From NCBI RefSeq assembly GCF_051304405.1, contig NZ_JBPPGG010000001.1, forward strand, positions 992,001-1,056,000: a stretch of DNA of 64,000 nt, given 5' to 3'. The notes beneath the pieces are model-generated. The model ran no database searches. It was not told the DNA's origin and saw only the letters and a program-made list of their open reading frames with translations. The stretch's first letter is position 1. Each line of letters starts with the position of its first letter. Below are positions 45,624 to 54,183 of this stretch, in pieces. Origin of the DNA: Pedomonas sp051304405 (GTDB lineage: Bacteria; Pseudomonadota; Alphaproteobacteria; Sphingomonadales; Sphingomonadaceae). Position numbers and translations under genes: made by a program.

Positions 45624-46094
45624 TCAGCCCTCCATCGCCACCGGCTCCGCGACGGCGGGCCGGACGCGGATGATCACGTCGATCCGCTCGATCTCCGTTC
45701 CTTCCGGCGGCGGCGGCAACTGGGCGAACACGATCTCGTTCGAGTCGATGTCCCGGATGTCCGCGCTGTCCTCCAGAATCACATGCTGGTGCGGCTCCAC
45801 ATTGGTGTCGAAGTGGCAGCGCCCGGCCTCCAGCACCACCTGTTGCAGCAGCCCCGCCGCCGTGAACTGGCGCAGCGTGTTGTAGACCGTTGCCAGTGAA
45901 ATCGGCACGCCGGCGGCGGTCGCCCCGGCGAACAGCTGCTCGGCGGTGACATGGCGCGGCTGCTCGCCCTGAAACAGCAGGGCGGCCAGGGCAATGCGCT
46001 GCTGCGTCGGCCGCAATCCGGCGGCCCGTAACCGGCTGACGAGGGCAGCCTGAGGCTGAATGCGCTGCGGTCGTCCCATATTGATGCGCCCCAT
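45624..46094 (-). CDS. irr: Iron response regulator Irr (Fur family)
   Basis: A 156-residue Fur-family regulator closest to Irr: LRPTQQRIALAALLF, RHVTAEQLF, PISLATVYNTLRQFTAAGLLQQV and the Irr-like CHFDTNVEPHQHVILED, then GTEIERIDVIIRV. Irr represses or activates iron and heme genes in Alphaproteobacteria and responds to heme state. No CP heme-regulatory motif is seen at the N-terminus. A GGGAG site precedes the ATG. The upstream gap contains an AT-rich palindrome that could be an operator. Confidence 0.87.
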   Translation of the reverse strand: MGRINMGRPQRIQPQAALVSRLRAAGLRPTQQRIALAALLFQGEQPRHVTAEQLFAGATAAGVPISLATVYNTLRQFTAAGLLQQVVLEAGRCHFDTNVEPHQHVILEDSADIRDIDSNEIVFAQLPPPPEGTEIERIDVIIRVRPAVAEPVAMEG

Positions 46095-46595
46095 GCGCGA
46101 TCTCCCACGTGAATAAGGGGCGCGAACAGATCGTCCGGCGCCCGGAATCAGGAATGCAAGGGATGGAAAAAAGGGGGATATACTCGAGTAATCGGTAAAG
46201 GATCTGGGGGTTAACTCTCGCTTGTCTCCCGTCTCTTCAAATCATCACGTAATAATATGGGCGATAAAGGCTCGCGGAGGGTTCCGCATGGCTGTTTTTA
46301 AACGTTCAAAAATAATGGCATTCAAATCAGTGTGTTCATAATATTTCGTGTAAAAACTATAAATCGTTTTCTCCCGCCCCCGCAAGGGTGACATCGCCCG
46401 TCTACGACCTTTCGCCTCCGCGGAAGGCCCCGGATTCCGCGGCCTGCGTCCCCGTCAGGGGGTGCGGCAGGGGGCGCGGCAGGGGGGAGGGATTGCCCGT
46501 CCGCTGCCAACCCGCAACTCTGAGAGGTGGGCACGCGCCCCGGCACCGCTAGACAGGAGCGGGACAGGGGCGGAACCAACGGGAGGGCGAGGCGC
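46095..46595. other. Intergenic gap of 501 bp between divergent irr and an SDR gene
   Basis: Contains an AT-rich block (about 46160-46370) that is unusual for this GC-rich genome. In it lies a near-perfect 18-bp palindrome TTTTTAAACGTTCAAAAA (46295-46312) and a 17-codon open frame with a good ribosome site (46288-46341). The SDR-proximal ~200 bp are GC-rich with G-runs. Confidence 0.6.
46288..46341 (+). CDS. Possible 17-residue small ORF upstream of the SDR gene
   Basis: ATG 46288 follows CGGAGGG at about 7 bp and reads MAVFKRSKIMAFKSVCS to a TAA. It is basic with no known match. It overlaps the palindrome described for this gap. Could be chance; no other support. Confidence 0.2.
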   Translation: MAVFKRSKIMAFKSVCS

Positions 46596-47411
46596 ATGAG
46601 CGGACCATCGGGAAGCGGCGGCGGCAGCAGCAGCAGCGGGGGCAGGCTGGCGGGCAAGATCGCCCTCGTGACCGGCGCGGGCTCGGGGCTGGGCCGCGCC
46701 ATGGCGGCGCGATTCGCGGCCGAGGGGGCGCGGGTGGTGCTCACCGACATCAACGGCGCGGCGGCGGCGACAGCGGCGGCGGCGCTGGGCGCGCGCGCGG
46801 CGGCCATCGCCCATGACGTCACCGACCCGGCGCAGTGGGAGGCGGCGCTCGCCGAGGCGGAGCGGGTGTTCGGCGGCCTCCACATCCTCGTCAACAATGC
46901 GGGGATCGGCATCAACGGCACGGTGGAGGAGACCACGCTGGAAGACTGGCGGCGGGTTCACGCCGTCGATCTGGACAGCGTGTTCCTCGGCTGCAAGCTG
47001 GCCCTGCCGGTCATCAACCGCAGGGTGCGGGCCGATGGCGGGCGCGGCTCCATCCTCAACATCTCGTCCATTTCCGGGGTGGTGGCCGGGGCCAATCTGG
47101 CGGCCTACAACTCGGCCAAGGCGGCGGTGCGCCACCTCACCAAGTCGGTGGCGCTGCACTGCGCCCGGGCGGGCTACCCGATCACCTGCAATTCGGTGCA
47201 TCCTGCCTTCATCGACACGCCCATTCTCGATGGCATCGGCCGGGGGCTGGAGCGGGAGGTGCTGCTCCAGAAGCTGGGCCGGCAGATCCCGCTCGGCCGG
47301 GTGGGGGAGCCGGACGACGTGGCCCATGCCGCTGTCTACCTGTGTTCGGACGAGGCCCGGTTCGTGACGGGCGCGGAGTTGTACATCGACGGCGGCCTGT
47401 CGGCGCAGTAG
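46596..47411 (+). CDS. SDR family oxidoreductase
   Basis: A 271-residue classical short-chain dehydrogenase: TGAGSGLGRA near residue 25, NNAG (VNNAGIGINGT), catalytic Ser and Tyr-x-x-x-Lys in ISSISGVVAGANLAAYNSAK, and a C-terminal GAELYIDGGLSAQ. The sequence around the catalytic segment resembles cyclopentanol or hydroxysteroid dehydrogenases, but the substrate is not known. The first ~18 residues are Gly/Ser-rich and probably disordered. GGGAGGGCGAGG precedes the ATG. Confidence 0.92.
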   Translation: MSGPSGSGGGSSSSGGRLAGKIALVTGAGSGLGRAMAARFAAEGARVVLTDINGAAAATAAAALGARAAAIAHDVTDPAQWEAALAEAERVFGGLHILVNNAGIGINGTVEETTLEDWRRVHAVDLDSVFLGCKLALPVINRRVRADGGRGSILNISSISGVVAGANLAAYNSAKAAVRHLTKSVALHCARAGYPITCNSVHPAFIDTPILDGIGRGLEREVLLQKLGRQIPLGRVGEPDDVAHAAVYLCSDEARFVTGAELYIDGGLSAQ

Positions 47412-47439
47412 GCCGTCGCGGGGGCGCCGGCCTGCCGGA

Positions 47440-47871
47440 TCAGCCGTGGCGGCGGGTGGAGGCGTCCAGCACCAGCGCGCGCACCCGGTTCTTGCCGTAG
47501 AGGCGGTTGGCGGTCGTCTCCAGCGCGCGGGCCAGCAGATCCACGTCGAGCGGGCGGTCCGGCCTCACGTGCAGCCGCCCCAGCCGCGACAGCTCGGCGT
47601 TGAAGGCGTCGATGAACCTGGGCCGCTGCGCCTCGATGGCGTCCTTGTCCTCAGGCGTCGGCACCTGAAGCGCCAGCGTCACCGACATCAGGCCGGTCAC
47701 CCGGTTGCTGTCGAACAGGGTGACGATGATCGGCTCGAAGCGCACGAAATTGTAGGCCAGCCCGTCGTCCGTCCGGCGGGCGGCCTGGGCGGCGGGTGCA
47801 ACCGGCGCAGCAGCCAGGAGGCCGAGCGCCGCTGCCGCCGCCAGCCGGAACAGGGAACGTCGGTTGCTCAT
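47440..47871 (-). CDS. FliL-like small exported protein
   Basis: A 143-residue protein with a signal peptide having an Arg pair (SNRRSLFRLAAAAALGLLAAAP) and a cleavage site near AAQAA. The mature part, with FVRFEPIIVTLFDSNRVTGLMSVTLALQV, is similar in pattern to periplasmic domains of FliL-type flagellar proteins. It is translationally coupled (four-base overlap) to the large FlaEY-like gene. FliL normally stabilises stators; here the assignment is tentative and it may be a specialised relative. Confidence 0.6.
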   Translation of the reverse strand: MSNRRSLFRLAAAAALGLLAAAPVAPAAQAARRTDDGLAYNFVRFEPIIVTLFDSNRVTGLMSVTLALQVPTPEDKDAIEAQRPRFIDAFNAELSRLGRLHVRPDRPLDVDLLARALETTANRLYGKNRVRALVLDASTRRHG

Positions 47872-50699
47872 GAGCCTCCGGTCAGGCGGGCCAGCGCGTC
47901 CTGGTAGGAGGCGATCTGCTTGGTCAGGTAGTCCGGCACCTTGCCGGCGAACCTGGCCTGCTGCTCCATCGCCATCTTGTTGGGGTCGTAATAGAGCGAG
48001 CGGTAGGCGCGCTTGATGGTCTCGACCGCGTCCGCCAGCACCTTGGCGACGTAGGCGGACGCCTTTTCGTTGGTGAGGGCGAGGCTCGAGTCCAGCTCCA
48101 GCGCGAAGCTGCCGCCGGGCTTGAGGGCGTTGCTGACGGTCTTGCCCTTGCTGTCCTTGCCCTGCGTGTCAATGCCGTACAGCACATCAGCGCTGTAGAG
48201 CTTGCCCGGCGCCAGGCCCAGCTTGCCGAGGGCGTCGTTGTCCGCGCCGCCCGCCGAGAAGGTGATCTCCTTGCCGGACTTGTTCTTGAACTGGAGCTTG
48301 GAGCCGCTCGACAGGCTGCTCACCGTCACCGTCAGGTCGCTGGGGAAGGCGGAGCGGATGCGGGCCGCCAGCCGCTCCAGCGTGTCGCCCTGCTGCACCG
48401 TCACCTTGCGGGTGGTGGAGCCGACGGAGATGTAGAAATGGTCGCCCGCCTTCAGGCCGGTGGCGCTGAACAGGTCATCCGACTGCGGCGGGTTGAGCAC
48501 GCCGCTGCGCAGGCCCAGCTTCTCCAGCGTGCTGGAGTGGCCGACGGGGTTGAGCACCAGCGAGACGCCCGAGGTGGCCGTCTCCACCGCGCCGAACTGG
48601 ATCGTATCCTCGATCGCGCCGGTGGCGGCGTCGAGGCGCGAGACAAAGGCATCCGTCGAGCCCTTCTTGCCCGTGCCCGCCAGCACGCCCGAGGTGGTGC
48701 CGGTCACATAAAATTCGCCGTTGCTGGCGATCACGTCGCTGATCCTGTCGACGCCCGCCGTGCCGAGGTAGGTGACGCCCTGCGCCGTCAGCGCGCTGTC
48801 CAGCCGGGCGAGGAAGCCGTCGGTTGCCCCGGCGAACGCGCCGGTGGCGGGGCCTGCGTTCAGCGCGCCGGTGGTCGTCGAGCCGACGACGGCGATGGCG
48901 CCGGTGGTCTCGTCAACGGCAATGCCGGTGAGGGTGGCGTTGCCCAGGTTCACCTGATCGAGCTGGCCGAGGGTCGTGGTGTCCAGCTTGCGGACGATGG
49001 CCTGGCCGTTCTCGGTGCCCGCGACCAGAAGCTGGCCGTCCGGGCCGATGGCGATGTCCGCCACCGTGTCCGCGCCGGAGGTGCCGAACTGGGTGACCGA
49101 GAGCACGCGGCTGGGGATGCCCTCCACCGCGCGCGGCCCGGCGTCGATCTTGGCGACGAAGATATCGCTGCTGCCCTGCGCGGTCTGGCCGCTCACCACC
49201 GGGCCCCGGGTGTTGCCCGCGATGTAGATGTCGCCGTTGGCGTCGGTGGTCACGGCGGTGGCCGCGTCCACGGAGACGCCGTCCAGCTGCACGGTGAAGT
49301 GCAGCGTGCCGTCGGAGCCGTAGCGGCGCACGAAGCTGTCCTGGCCGGAGAACACGTCCCGGTCCGTCAGCTTGCCGGTGGTGCTGCCGACGACGATCAC
49401 ATTGTCGTCCTTGTCGATGGCGATGCCATAGCCCTCGGTCTCGCCCTCGGCGATGAGCCGGGAGTAGACCATCGAGCCGTCCGGCGCGTACTTGGTGAGG
49501 AAAAGCCCGTTGCCGCCGTCGTTCTTCTGGGTGCCGAAGTCGCCGGAGGAGGTGCCGACCACGTAGACGAACCCCTTCGAGTCGACGGCGGTGCTGCGCA
49601 CGGTGGTCGGAGCGTTGACCGTGGGGTCCTTGGCGTCGGTCTCGCCGGACTTTTTCTCGGTCGCGCCAGACGCCTTGGCGAGGGCGGTGGCGTTCGAGTC
49701 GATGCCCGCCACCACGGTGTTGCCGTAGTAGGGCGTCTTCAGCGTGCCGGTCGCGTCATCGATGCGCCGCAGCCCGCCGACGGCGGCCTCGCTGCCCTTC
49801 TGGTTGCCGGTCGCCACGTAGAGCGACGGGCCGACCGTCGGGTCGCCCAGCGTGATGGTCTCCACCGAGTTGCCGTTGAAGCGGATGCCCCACTTGCCGT
49901 CCTCGGTCTTGTAGGCCTCGGCGCGGGTGTCATAGAGCGGCATGGTCTTGCCGTTGCTGCTGATGACGGGGTCGCCGTTGGAGTCGGTCATCACCCTGGA
50001 GGTGATCTGGCGGTTGATGAGGTTGACCACCGCGTTCACGGAAATGGTCCCCTCGATCTCCGACAGGTCGATGGTGATGGTGTCGGAGCGGGTGCCGGTG
50101 GAGAGGGTGATGGTGAATTTCTCGTTGCCCTCCAGCCCCTTGATGGAGCCGGCGGCGGTTTCGGCCACCAGCCCCAGCCCGTCGTAGGTGCGGGCGGCCT
50201 TGGGGATGGTCACCGTCTCCAGCATGGCCTTCTTGCCGCCGTAGAGCATCTTCACCTGATCGGTGGGCGCGGTCAGCAGGTAGGACTGGAGTTCCGCCAG
50301 CCCCGCCTGGAAGCGGTCGTTGAGCTGGCGGCGGTAGGCGTCGGAGATGGTCTTGCTCGCGCCCTTCTCGGCCAGGGCGGTGAGGGTGTTCAGCGCCTGG
50401 TAGAGGCTGAACAGGGTCTTGAGATCCTTGTTGTCTCCGGCGGCGCTCAGGCCGGGCGCGTTGCGGTCGAACAGGCTCTTGCTGGCCAGCGCCTTGCGGA
50501 CCAGCGCCTCGGTGGAGGTCTCGCCGCTCTTCGACGGGTCGGCCCACGGCGCGACGACGGCGGGGGCGGTGAAGTTCTTGAGGTCGCGGTTGGAGAGCAG
50601 CGGGGTCGTGTTGACCGGCGTCGCCAGCACGGAAAGATCCAGCTGGATGGGTTGCCAGCCGAAGGTTTTCGATGTGCCGCCGAAGAAATTGATCGCCAT
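47868..50699 (-). CDS. FlaEY-like flagellar-associated beta-propeller protein
   Basis: A 943-residue protein. Residues ~1-190 are helical, then a flagellin-IN-like domain (GNEKFTITLSTGTRSD). About ten repeats between ~360 and 720 follow a pattern like AVDSKGFVYVVGTSSGDFG, typical of SBBP-type beta-propeller blades. A second flagellin-IN-like domain lies near 760-830. The mixture matches what I recall of Caulobacter FlaEY, needed for normal flagellin production or modification. It has no signal peptide, consistent with flagellum-type secretion. Identity is moderate confidence. Confidence 0.6.
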   Translation of the reverse strand: MAINFFGGTSKTFGWQPIQLDLSVLATPVNTTPLLSNRDLKNFTAPAVVAPWADPSKSGETSTEALVRKALASKSLFDRNAPGLSAAGDNKDLKTLFSLYQALNTLTALAEKGASKTISDAYRRQLNDRFQAGLAELQSYLLTAPTDQVKMLYGGKKAMLETVTIPKAARTYDGLGLVAETAAGSIKGLEGNEKFTITLSTGTRSDTITIDLSEIEGTISVNAVVNLINRQITSRVMTDSNGDPVISSNGKTMPLYDTRAEAYKTEDGKWGIRFNGNSVETITLGDPTVGPSLYVATGNQKGSEAAVGGLRRIDDATGTLKTPYYGNTVVAGIDSNATALAKASGATEKKSGETDAKDPTVNAPTTVRSTAVDSKGFVYVVGTSSGDFGTQKNDGGNGLFLTKYAPDGSMVYSRLIAEGETEGYGIAIDKDDNVIVVGSTTGKLTDRDVFSGQDSFVRRYGSDGTLHFTVQLDGVSVDAATAVTTDANGDIYIAGNTRGPVVSGQTAQGSSDIFVAKIDAGPRAVEGIPSRVLSVTQFGTSGADTVADIAIGPDGQLLVAGTENGQAIVRKLDTTTLGQLDQVNLGNATLTGIAVDETTGAIAVVGSTTTGALNAGPATGAFAGATDGFLARLDSALTAQGVTYLGTAGVDRISDVIASNGEFYVTGTTSGVLAGTGKKGSTDAFVSRLDAATGAIEDTIQFGAVETATSGVSLVLNPVGHSSTLEKLGLRSGVLNPPQSDDLFSATGLKAGDHFYISVGSTTRKVTVQQGDTLERLAARIRSAFPSDLTVTVSSLSSGSKLQFKNKSGKEITFSAGGADNDALGKLGLAPGKLYSADVLYGIDTQGKDSKGKTVSNALKPGGSFALELDSSLALTNEKASAYVAKVLADAVETIKRAYRSLYYDPNKMAMEQQARFAGKVPDYLTKQIASYQDALARLTGGS

Positions 50700-50828
50700 G
50701 ACGCACGTCCTCCACTCTCTACCCTGCGACAGAGACGCTTACCAAGTTGTTAATGTCGCAACGCCGGGTTGATCGAGGCGCCATAGTCAAGCTACACCCC
50801 GGAAGGAACTGCCCCAAGGGAATCCGCA

Positions 50829-51110
50829 ATGCTTGCGCTTTACTGGCTTATCGACACGGTCCTGAAGCTGCTGCTGTTCGCCATCATCATCAATGCGGTG
50901 GCGAGCTGGCTGGTCGCGTTCAACGTCATCAATCCGTACAACGCGTTCGTGCGGACCGTTCTGCACACGCTGAACCGGATCGTCGATCCGCTGTGCCGTC
51001 CGGTGCGGCGTATCCTGCCGGACCTGGGGGGTGTGGATTTCTCGCCGCTGGTGGTGGCGCTGGCCATCGAGTTCCTGCGCCGCCTGCTGCGCGAAATGAT
51101 CCTGATGTAA
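50829..51110 (+). CDS. YggT family membrane protein
   Basis: A 93-residue protein with two hydrophobic segments. The family motif reads NAFVRTVLHTLNRIVDPLCRPVRRILPDLGGVDFSPLVV. The family is linked to osmotic stress and cell division, but its biochemical role is unclear. It is followed by yggU and folD in a tight cluster, a common arrangement. Confidence 0.9.
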   Translation: MLALYWLIDTVLKLLLFAIIINAVASWLVAFNVINPYNAFVRTVLHTLNRIVDPLCRPVRRILPDLGGVDFSPLVVALAIEFLRRLLREMILM

Positions 51111-51125
51111 GGAGACGCCCGCATC

Positions 51126-51446
51126 ATGGCCCGCCCCGGCAAACCATCGGAAGGCGGCCTGCGCGTCTCGGTGCGGGTCACGCCGAAGGGCGGGCGGGAT
51201 ACGGTGGCCGGCGCAAGCCGGGACGAGGCGGGGCAATGCCGCCTTGCGGTCAAGGTGTCCGCGCCGCCGGCCGATGGCGCGGCCAATGCGGCGGTCGTGG
51301 CGTTGATTGCCAAGGCGTTCCAGGTGGCCCGCTCCCGCGTTTCGATTGTGCGCGGTGACACCGCCCGCGAAAAGCTGCTGTTGATTGAAGGCGACACGGA
51401 GGCCCTTCTGGCCCGGTTCGCCGAGTTGGAAAGGAGTACGTCGTGA
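51126..51446 (+). CDS. DUF167 (YggU) family protein
   Basis: A 106-residue protein with the DUF167 core VRVTPKGGRDTVAGASRDE and KVSAPPADGAANAAVVALIAKAF, then REKLLLIEGDTEALL. Function unknown; usually beside yggT. Its stop overlaps folD by four bases (GTGA). Confidence 0.9.
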   Translation: MARPGKPSEGGLRVSVRVTPKGGRDTVAGASRDEAGQCRLAVKVSAPPADGAANAAVVALIAKAFQVARSRVSIVRGDTAREKLLLIEGDTEALLARFAELERSTS

Positions 51447-52339
51447 CGGCACAGGTAATCGATGGCAAGGCGTTCGCGGCCGGATTGCGTGCCCGCGTGG
51501 CCGACGTCGTGAAGGGGCTTGTGGCCGACCACGGCCTCCAGCCGGGCCTTGCGGTGGTGCTGGTGGGCGCTGATCCGGCGTCGGAAATCTACGTGCGCTC
51601 CAAGGCGAAGCAGACGGTCGAGGCGGGCATGGCCAGCTTCGAGTACCGCCTGCCCGAGACCACCACGCAGGAGGAGCTGCTGGCCCTTGTCGCGCAGCTC
51701 AACAACGATCCGAAGGTCCACGGCATCCTGGTGCAGCTGCCCTTGCCCAGGCAGATCTCCGAGGAAGCGGTCATCAACGCCATCGACCCGGCGAAGGATG
51801 TGGACGGCTTCCATGTCATCAACGCCGGGCGGCTGGCGACGGGCCAGAAGTCCATGGTGCCGTGCACGCCGTTCGGCTGCCTCCTGCTTGTCAAGGACGT
51901 GCTCGGCGACCTCTCGGGCAAGAGCGCCGTCGTCATCGGCCGCTCCAACATCGTCGGCAAGCCCATGGCCCAGCTGCTGCTGGCCGAGAACTGCACCGTC
52001 ACCGTCGCCCACTCCCGCACGAAGGACCTGCCGGCGGTGGTCCGCCAGGCGGACATCGTGGTGGCGGCGGTCGGCCGCCCGCTCATGGTAAAGGGCGACT
52101 GGATCAAGCCGGGCGCGGTCGTCATCGACGTGGGCATCAACCGCATCCCCGCGCCCGAGAAGGGCGAGGGCGCAACCCGCGTGGTGGGTGACGTGGACTA
52201 TGCCGAGGTCAGCCAGGTGGCCGGGGCGGTGACCCCGGTTCCGGGCGGCGTCGGCCCCATGACCATCGCCTGCCTGCTTCGCAACGCCACGGTGGCGGCC
52301 TGCCGTCAGGCAGGCCTGCCGGACCCGGAGGGACTGTGA
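51443..52339 (+). CDS. folD: Methylenetetrahydrofolate dehydrogenase / cyclohydrolase FolD
   Basis: A 298-residue FolD: GLAVVLVGADPASEIYVRSKAK with the catalytic Tyr and Lys, HGILVQLPLP, PCTPFGCL, and VIGRSNIVGKPMAQLL for NADP. It makes 10-formyl-THF for purine and fMet synthesis. It starts with GTG and its stop overlaps the MarC-like gene. Confidence 0.97.
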   Translation: MTAQVIDGKAFAAGLRARVADVVKGLVADHGLQPGLAVVLVGADPASEIYVRSKAKQTVEAGMASFEYRLPETTTQEELLALVAQLNNDPKVHGILVQLPLPRQISEEAVINAIDPAKDVDGFHVINAGRLATGQKSMVPCTPFGCLLLVKDVLGDLSGKSAVVIGRSNIVGKPMAQLLLAENCTVTVAHSRTKDLPAVVRQADIVVAAVGRPLMVKGDWIKPGAVVIDVGINRIPAPEKGEGATRVVGDVDYAEVSQVAGAVTPVPGGVGPMTIACLLRNATVAACRQAGLPDPEGL

Positions 52340-52986
52340 TCCTCGATATCTTCGTTCCGGCCTTCGTCACCCTGCTGGTCGCCATCGACCCGCCGGGGTG
52401 CGTGCCCATCTTCGCGAGCCTGACCGCGGGCACCTCGCGGGCGCACCAGCGCGCCATGGCGATCCGCTCGGTGCTCATCGCCGCCGCGCTGCTGCTCGCC
52501 TTCGCCTTCGTCGGCGACCCGCTGCTGGGCGCGCTCGGCATCAGCATGGACGCCTTCCGCACGGCGGGCGGCATTCTGCTGTTCCTGATCGCACTCGACA
52601 TGGTGTTCGAGAAGCGCACCGAGCGCCGCGAAAACCGCGCCGAGAAGCTGGCGAAGGAAGCGGAGGACAAGCACCACCCGCTGGAGGAGGAAGACATCTC
52701 CGTCTTCCCCATGGCCATGCCCATGCTGGCCGGGCCGGGCTCCATCGCCTCCATCGTGCTGCTGATGACGCGGGCGGAAGGCAGCTGGGAGGCCCAGGCC
52801 GCCGTGCTGGCGGCGCTGGCGAGCGTCCTCGCCATCACCTTTGTCGGCCTGCTGGCGGCCGGTCCGCTGCTCCAGATGATGGGCAAGACCGTCTCCGCCG
52901 TCATCAGCCGCCTGCTCGGCGTCATTCTCGCCGCGCTGGCCGCCCAGTTCGTGTTCGACGGCATCCATAACGCCTTCCTGGGCTAG
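52336..52986 (+). CDS. MarC family integral membrane protein
   Basis: A 216-residue membrane protein with about six hydrophobic segments. It carries FVTLLVAIDPPGCVPIFASLT in the first segment and PMAMPMLAGPGSIASIVLLM in the middle, both typical of MarC/YchE. No transport substrate is established for the family. The acidic/basic loop (ERRENRAEKLAKEAEDK) is cytoplasmic. GTG start overlapping folD. Confidence 0.92.
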   Translation: MILDIFVPAFVTLLVAIDPPGCVPIFASLTAGTSRAHQRAMAIRSVLIAAALLLAFAFVGDPLLGALGISMDAFRTAGGILLFLIALDMVFEKRTERRENRAEKLAKEAEDKHHPLEEEDISVFPMAMPMLAGPGSIASIVLLMTRAEGSWEAQAAVLAALASVLAITFVGLLAAGPLLQMMGKTVSAVISRLLGVILAALAAQFVFDGIHNAFLG

Positions 52987-53025
52987 GCGCACCCGAGACG
53001 GGCGCAAACGCGCCAGTGAAAAAAG

Positions 53026-53051
53026 AAGGGCGGCCCGGCGGGCCGCCCTTT
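53026..53051. terminator. Bidirectional intrinsic terminator between marC and the PEP-CTERM gene
   Basis: AAGGGCGGCC pairs with GGCCGCCCTT around a short central CGGCG-type loop, with A-rich sequence before it and TT after it. It serves two convergent genes. Confidence 0.8.
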
Positions 53052-53085
53052 GCGGTTTGGGGTATTTGTCGGGCGGCGCTGCCGC

Positions 53086-53871
53086 TCAGGCGGCCTTGCG
53101 GCGGCGGCGGGCCAGGGCAACGCCCGCGAGACCGAAGCCGAGAAGGCCAACGGTTGCCGCCTCCGGCACCCTGACCGGGGCTTCCCCCTCCGCCCTTTTG
53201 GCCTTGAACCGGATCGCCCGGTCCAGCACGTCGTGCCACAGTACCGCATAGAGGGGAAACACGCAGCTGGCGCACATATCCCAGCCCAGAACAACCAGCT
53301 GCCCCTCGCCGAAGCCCAGGGCGAAAACCGAGGTGTAGCGGCCGTCGCTGTAGAGATTGAGCGCTTCAGCGGGCAGGGAGTCGGAGTTGACCGACGCGGT
53401 GCAGCTGACATCATGCAGCAAGGCGTGGCCGCCTTCGAACGTGGTGCCTGCGGCGGCGTCCTCGTTCAGGTAGTAGGTGTTGAGACCTGTGCAACCGTAT
53501 GAGCCGAGCCACAGCGACAGGCCGAAGGTCTGGTTCAGAAAGGCCAGCGTGCCGTTGGTCGCTCCGATGGGATAATGGACAACGAGCGTGCCCCCGCTCT
53601 GAACGAAGCTGGTCACGGCCGCGCGGGTCGCGTCGCTGGTGTTGAGCTCCAGGTTCGAGATTTCGCCGATCAGAAACACGTCCGTGCCGGACAGGATGCT
53701 GGACCAGTCGGAGGTGGCGTAATCGTAGGCGGTGAAGCTGTAGCCCAGGTTGGTCAGGGCCTGATTATACTCCCCCTGATGGGCGTCATAAGTCAGGGAG
53801 ATCACAGGTGCCGCCAGCGATGGTGTGGCCAGGGTGGTGGCGATCGCCAGGGCTGAAAGCAAAGTCTTCAT
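53086..53871 (-). CDS. PEP-CTERM-like exported protein
   Basis: A 261-residue protein with a signal peptide (KTLLSALAIATTLATPSLA) and a C-terminal sorting tail: VPEAATVGLLGFGLAGVAL followed by Arg cluster RRRRK. This is the PEP-CTERM pattern with PEA in place of PEP. The middle has a flavodoxin-like pattern (VISLTYDAHQ...DVFLIGEISNLE...GGTLVVHYP). It is probably processed by an exosortase and placed on the surface; none is in this window. ATG 53871 has a G-run at good spacing; ATG 53877 is too close. A sigma-54-like promoter lies upstream. Confidence 0.8.
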   Translation of the reverse strand: MKTLLSALAIATTLATPSLAAPVISLTYDAHQGEYNQALTNLGYSFTAYDYATSDWSSILSGTDVFLIGEISNLELNTSDATRAAVTSFVQSGGTLVVHYPIGATNGTLAFLNQTFGLSLWLGSYGCTGLNTYYLNEDAAAGTTFEGGHALLHDVSCTASVNSDSLPAEALNLYSDGRYTSVFALGFGEGQLVVLGWDMCASCVFPLYAVLWHDVLDRAIRFKAKRAEGEAPVRVPEAATVGLLGFGLAGVALARRRRKAA

Positions 53872-54183
53872 GGGCATGCCCCCCGGAATAATCTTATCAG
53901 ATTATTTTTCAGGCAAGATCCATGCCAGCAGCAGTTTTCAGCCGTTTTTGATCCGTAACGGGAAAGTTTTTGTAAAATTTCTGGACAGATACAACAGGCC
54001 GGAGACGTAAATATCCGAAGATCACGCCTGCCGCACCCGAGCAAAAAACCACAGTCATGCCCGCTGGACTCCCGCGCTTCGGTCCCGGCAGATCCTTGCT
54101 AGGAATAATGTCATTTCAATAGATCAATGAACGCGCTCAGGGCATCCTCGGGCTGAAGACAGACTGTCGGGAGGCGTGTAACC
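53872..54183. other. Intergenic gap of 312 bp between divergent genes, includes an AT-rich block
   Basis: The left part (53880-54015) is AT-rich and contains the sigma-54-like site on the minus strand. The right part holds no clear promoter or RNA that I can define. Confidence 0.6.
53912..53927 (-). promoter_or_regulatory. Sigma-54-like promoter of the PEP-CTERM-like gene
   Basis: On the minus strand TGGCATGGATCTTGCC fits TGGCACG-N4-TTGC with one mismatch (T for C at position 6), and has the required 10 bp between GG and GC. Transcription would start near 53901. PEP-CTERM genes are often under PrsK/PrsR and RpoN control in other bacteria, which raises the likelihood. Confidence 0.6.

Noticed and set aside
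46100..46116. CTCCCACGTGAATAAG near irr as a parS site
   Set aside because: Shares only the central CACGTGAA; four mismatches to parS.
48438..50753. Plus-strand open frame opposite the FlaEY-like gene
   Set aside because: Shadow frame; the composition is repetitive because the propeller coding sequence is repetitive.
50700..50828. Sigma-54 promoter for the FlaEY-like gene
   Set aside because: I checked both strands for GG-N10-GC with the conserved flanks; no acceptable match was found.
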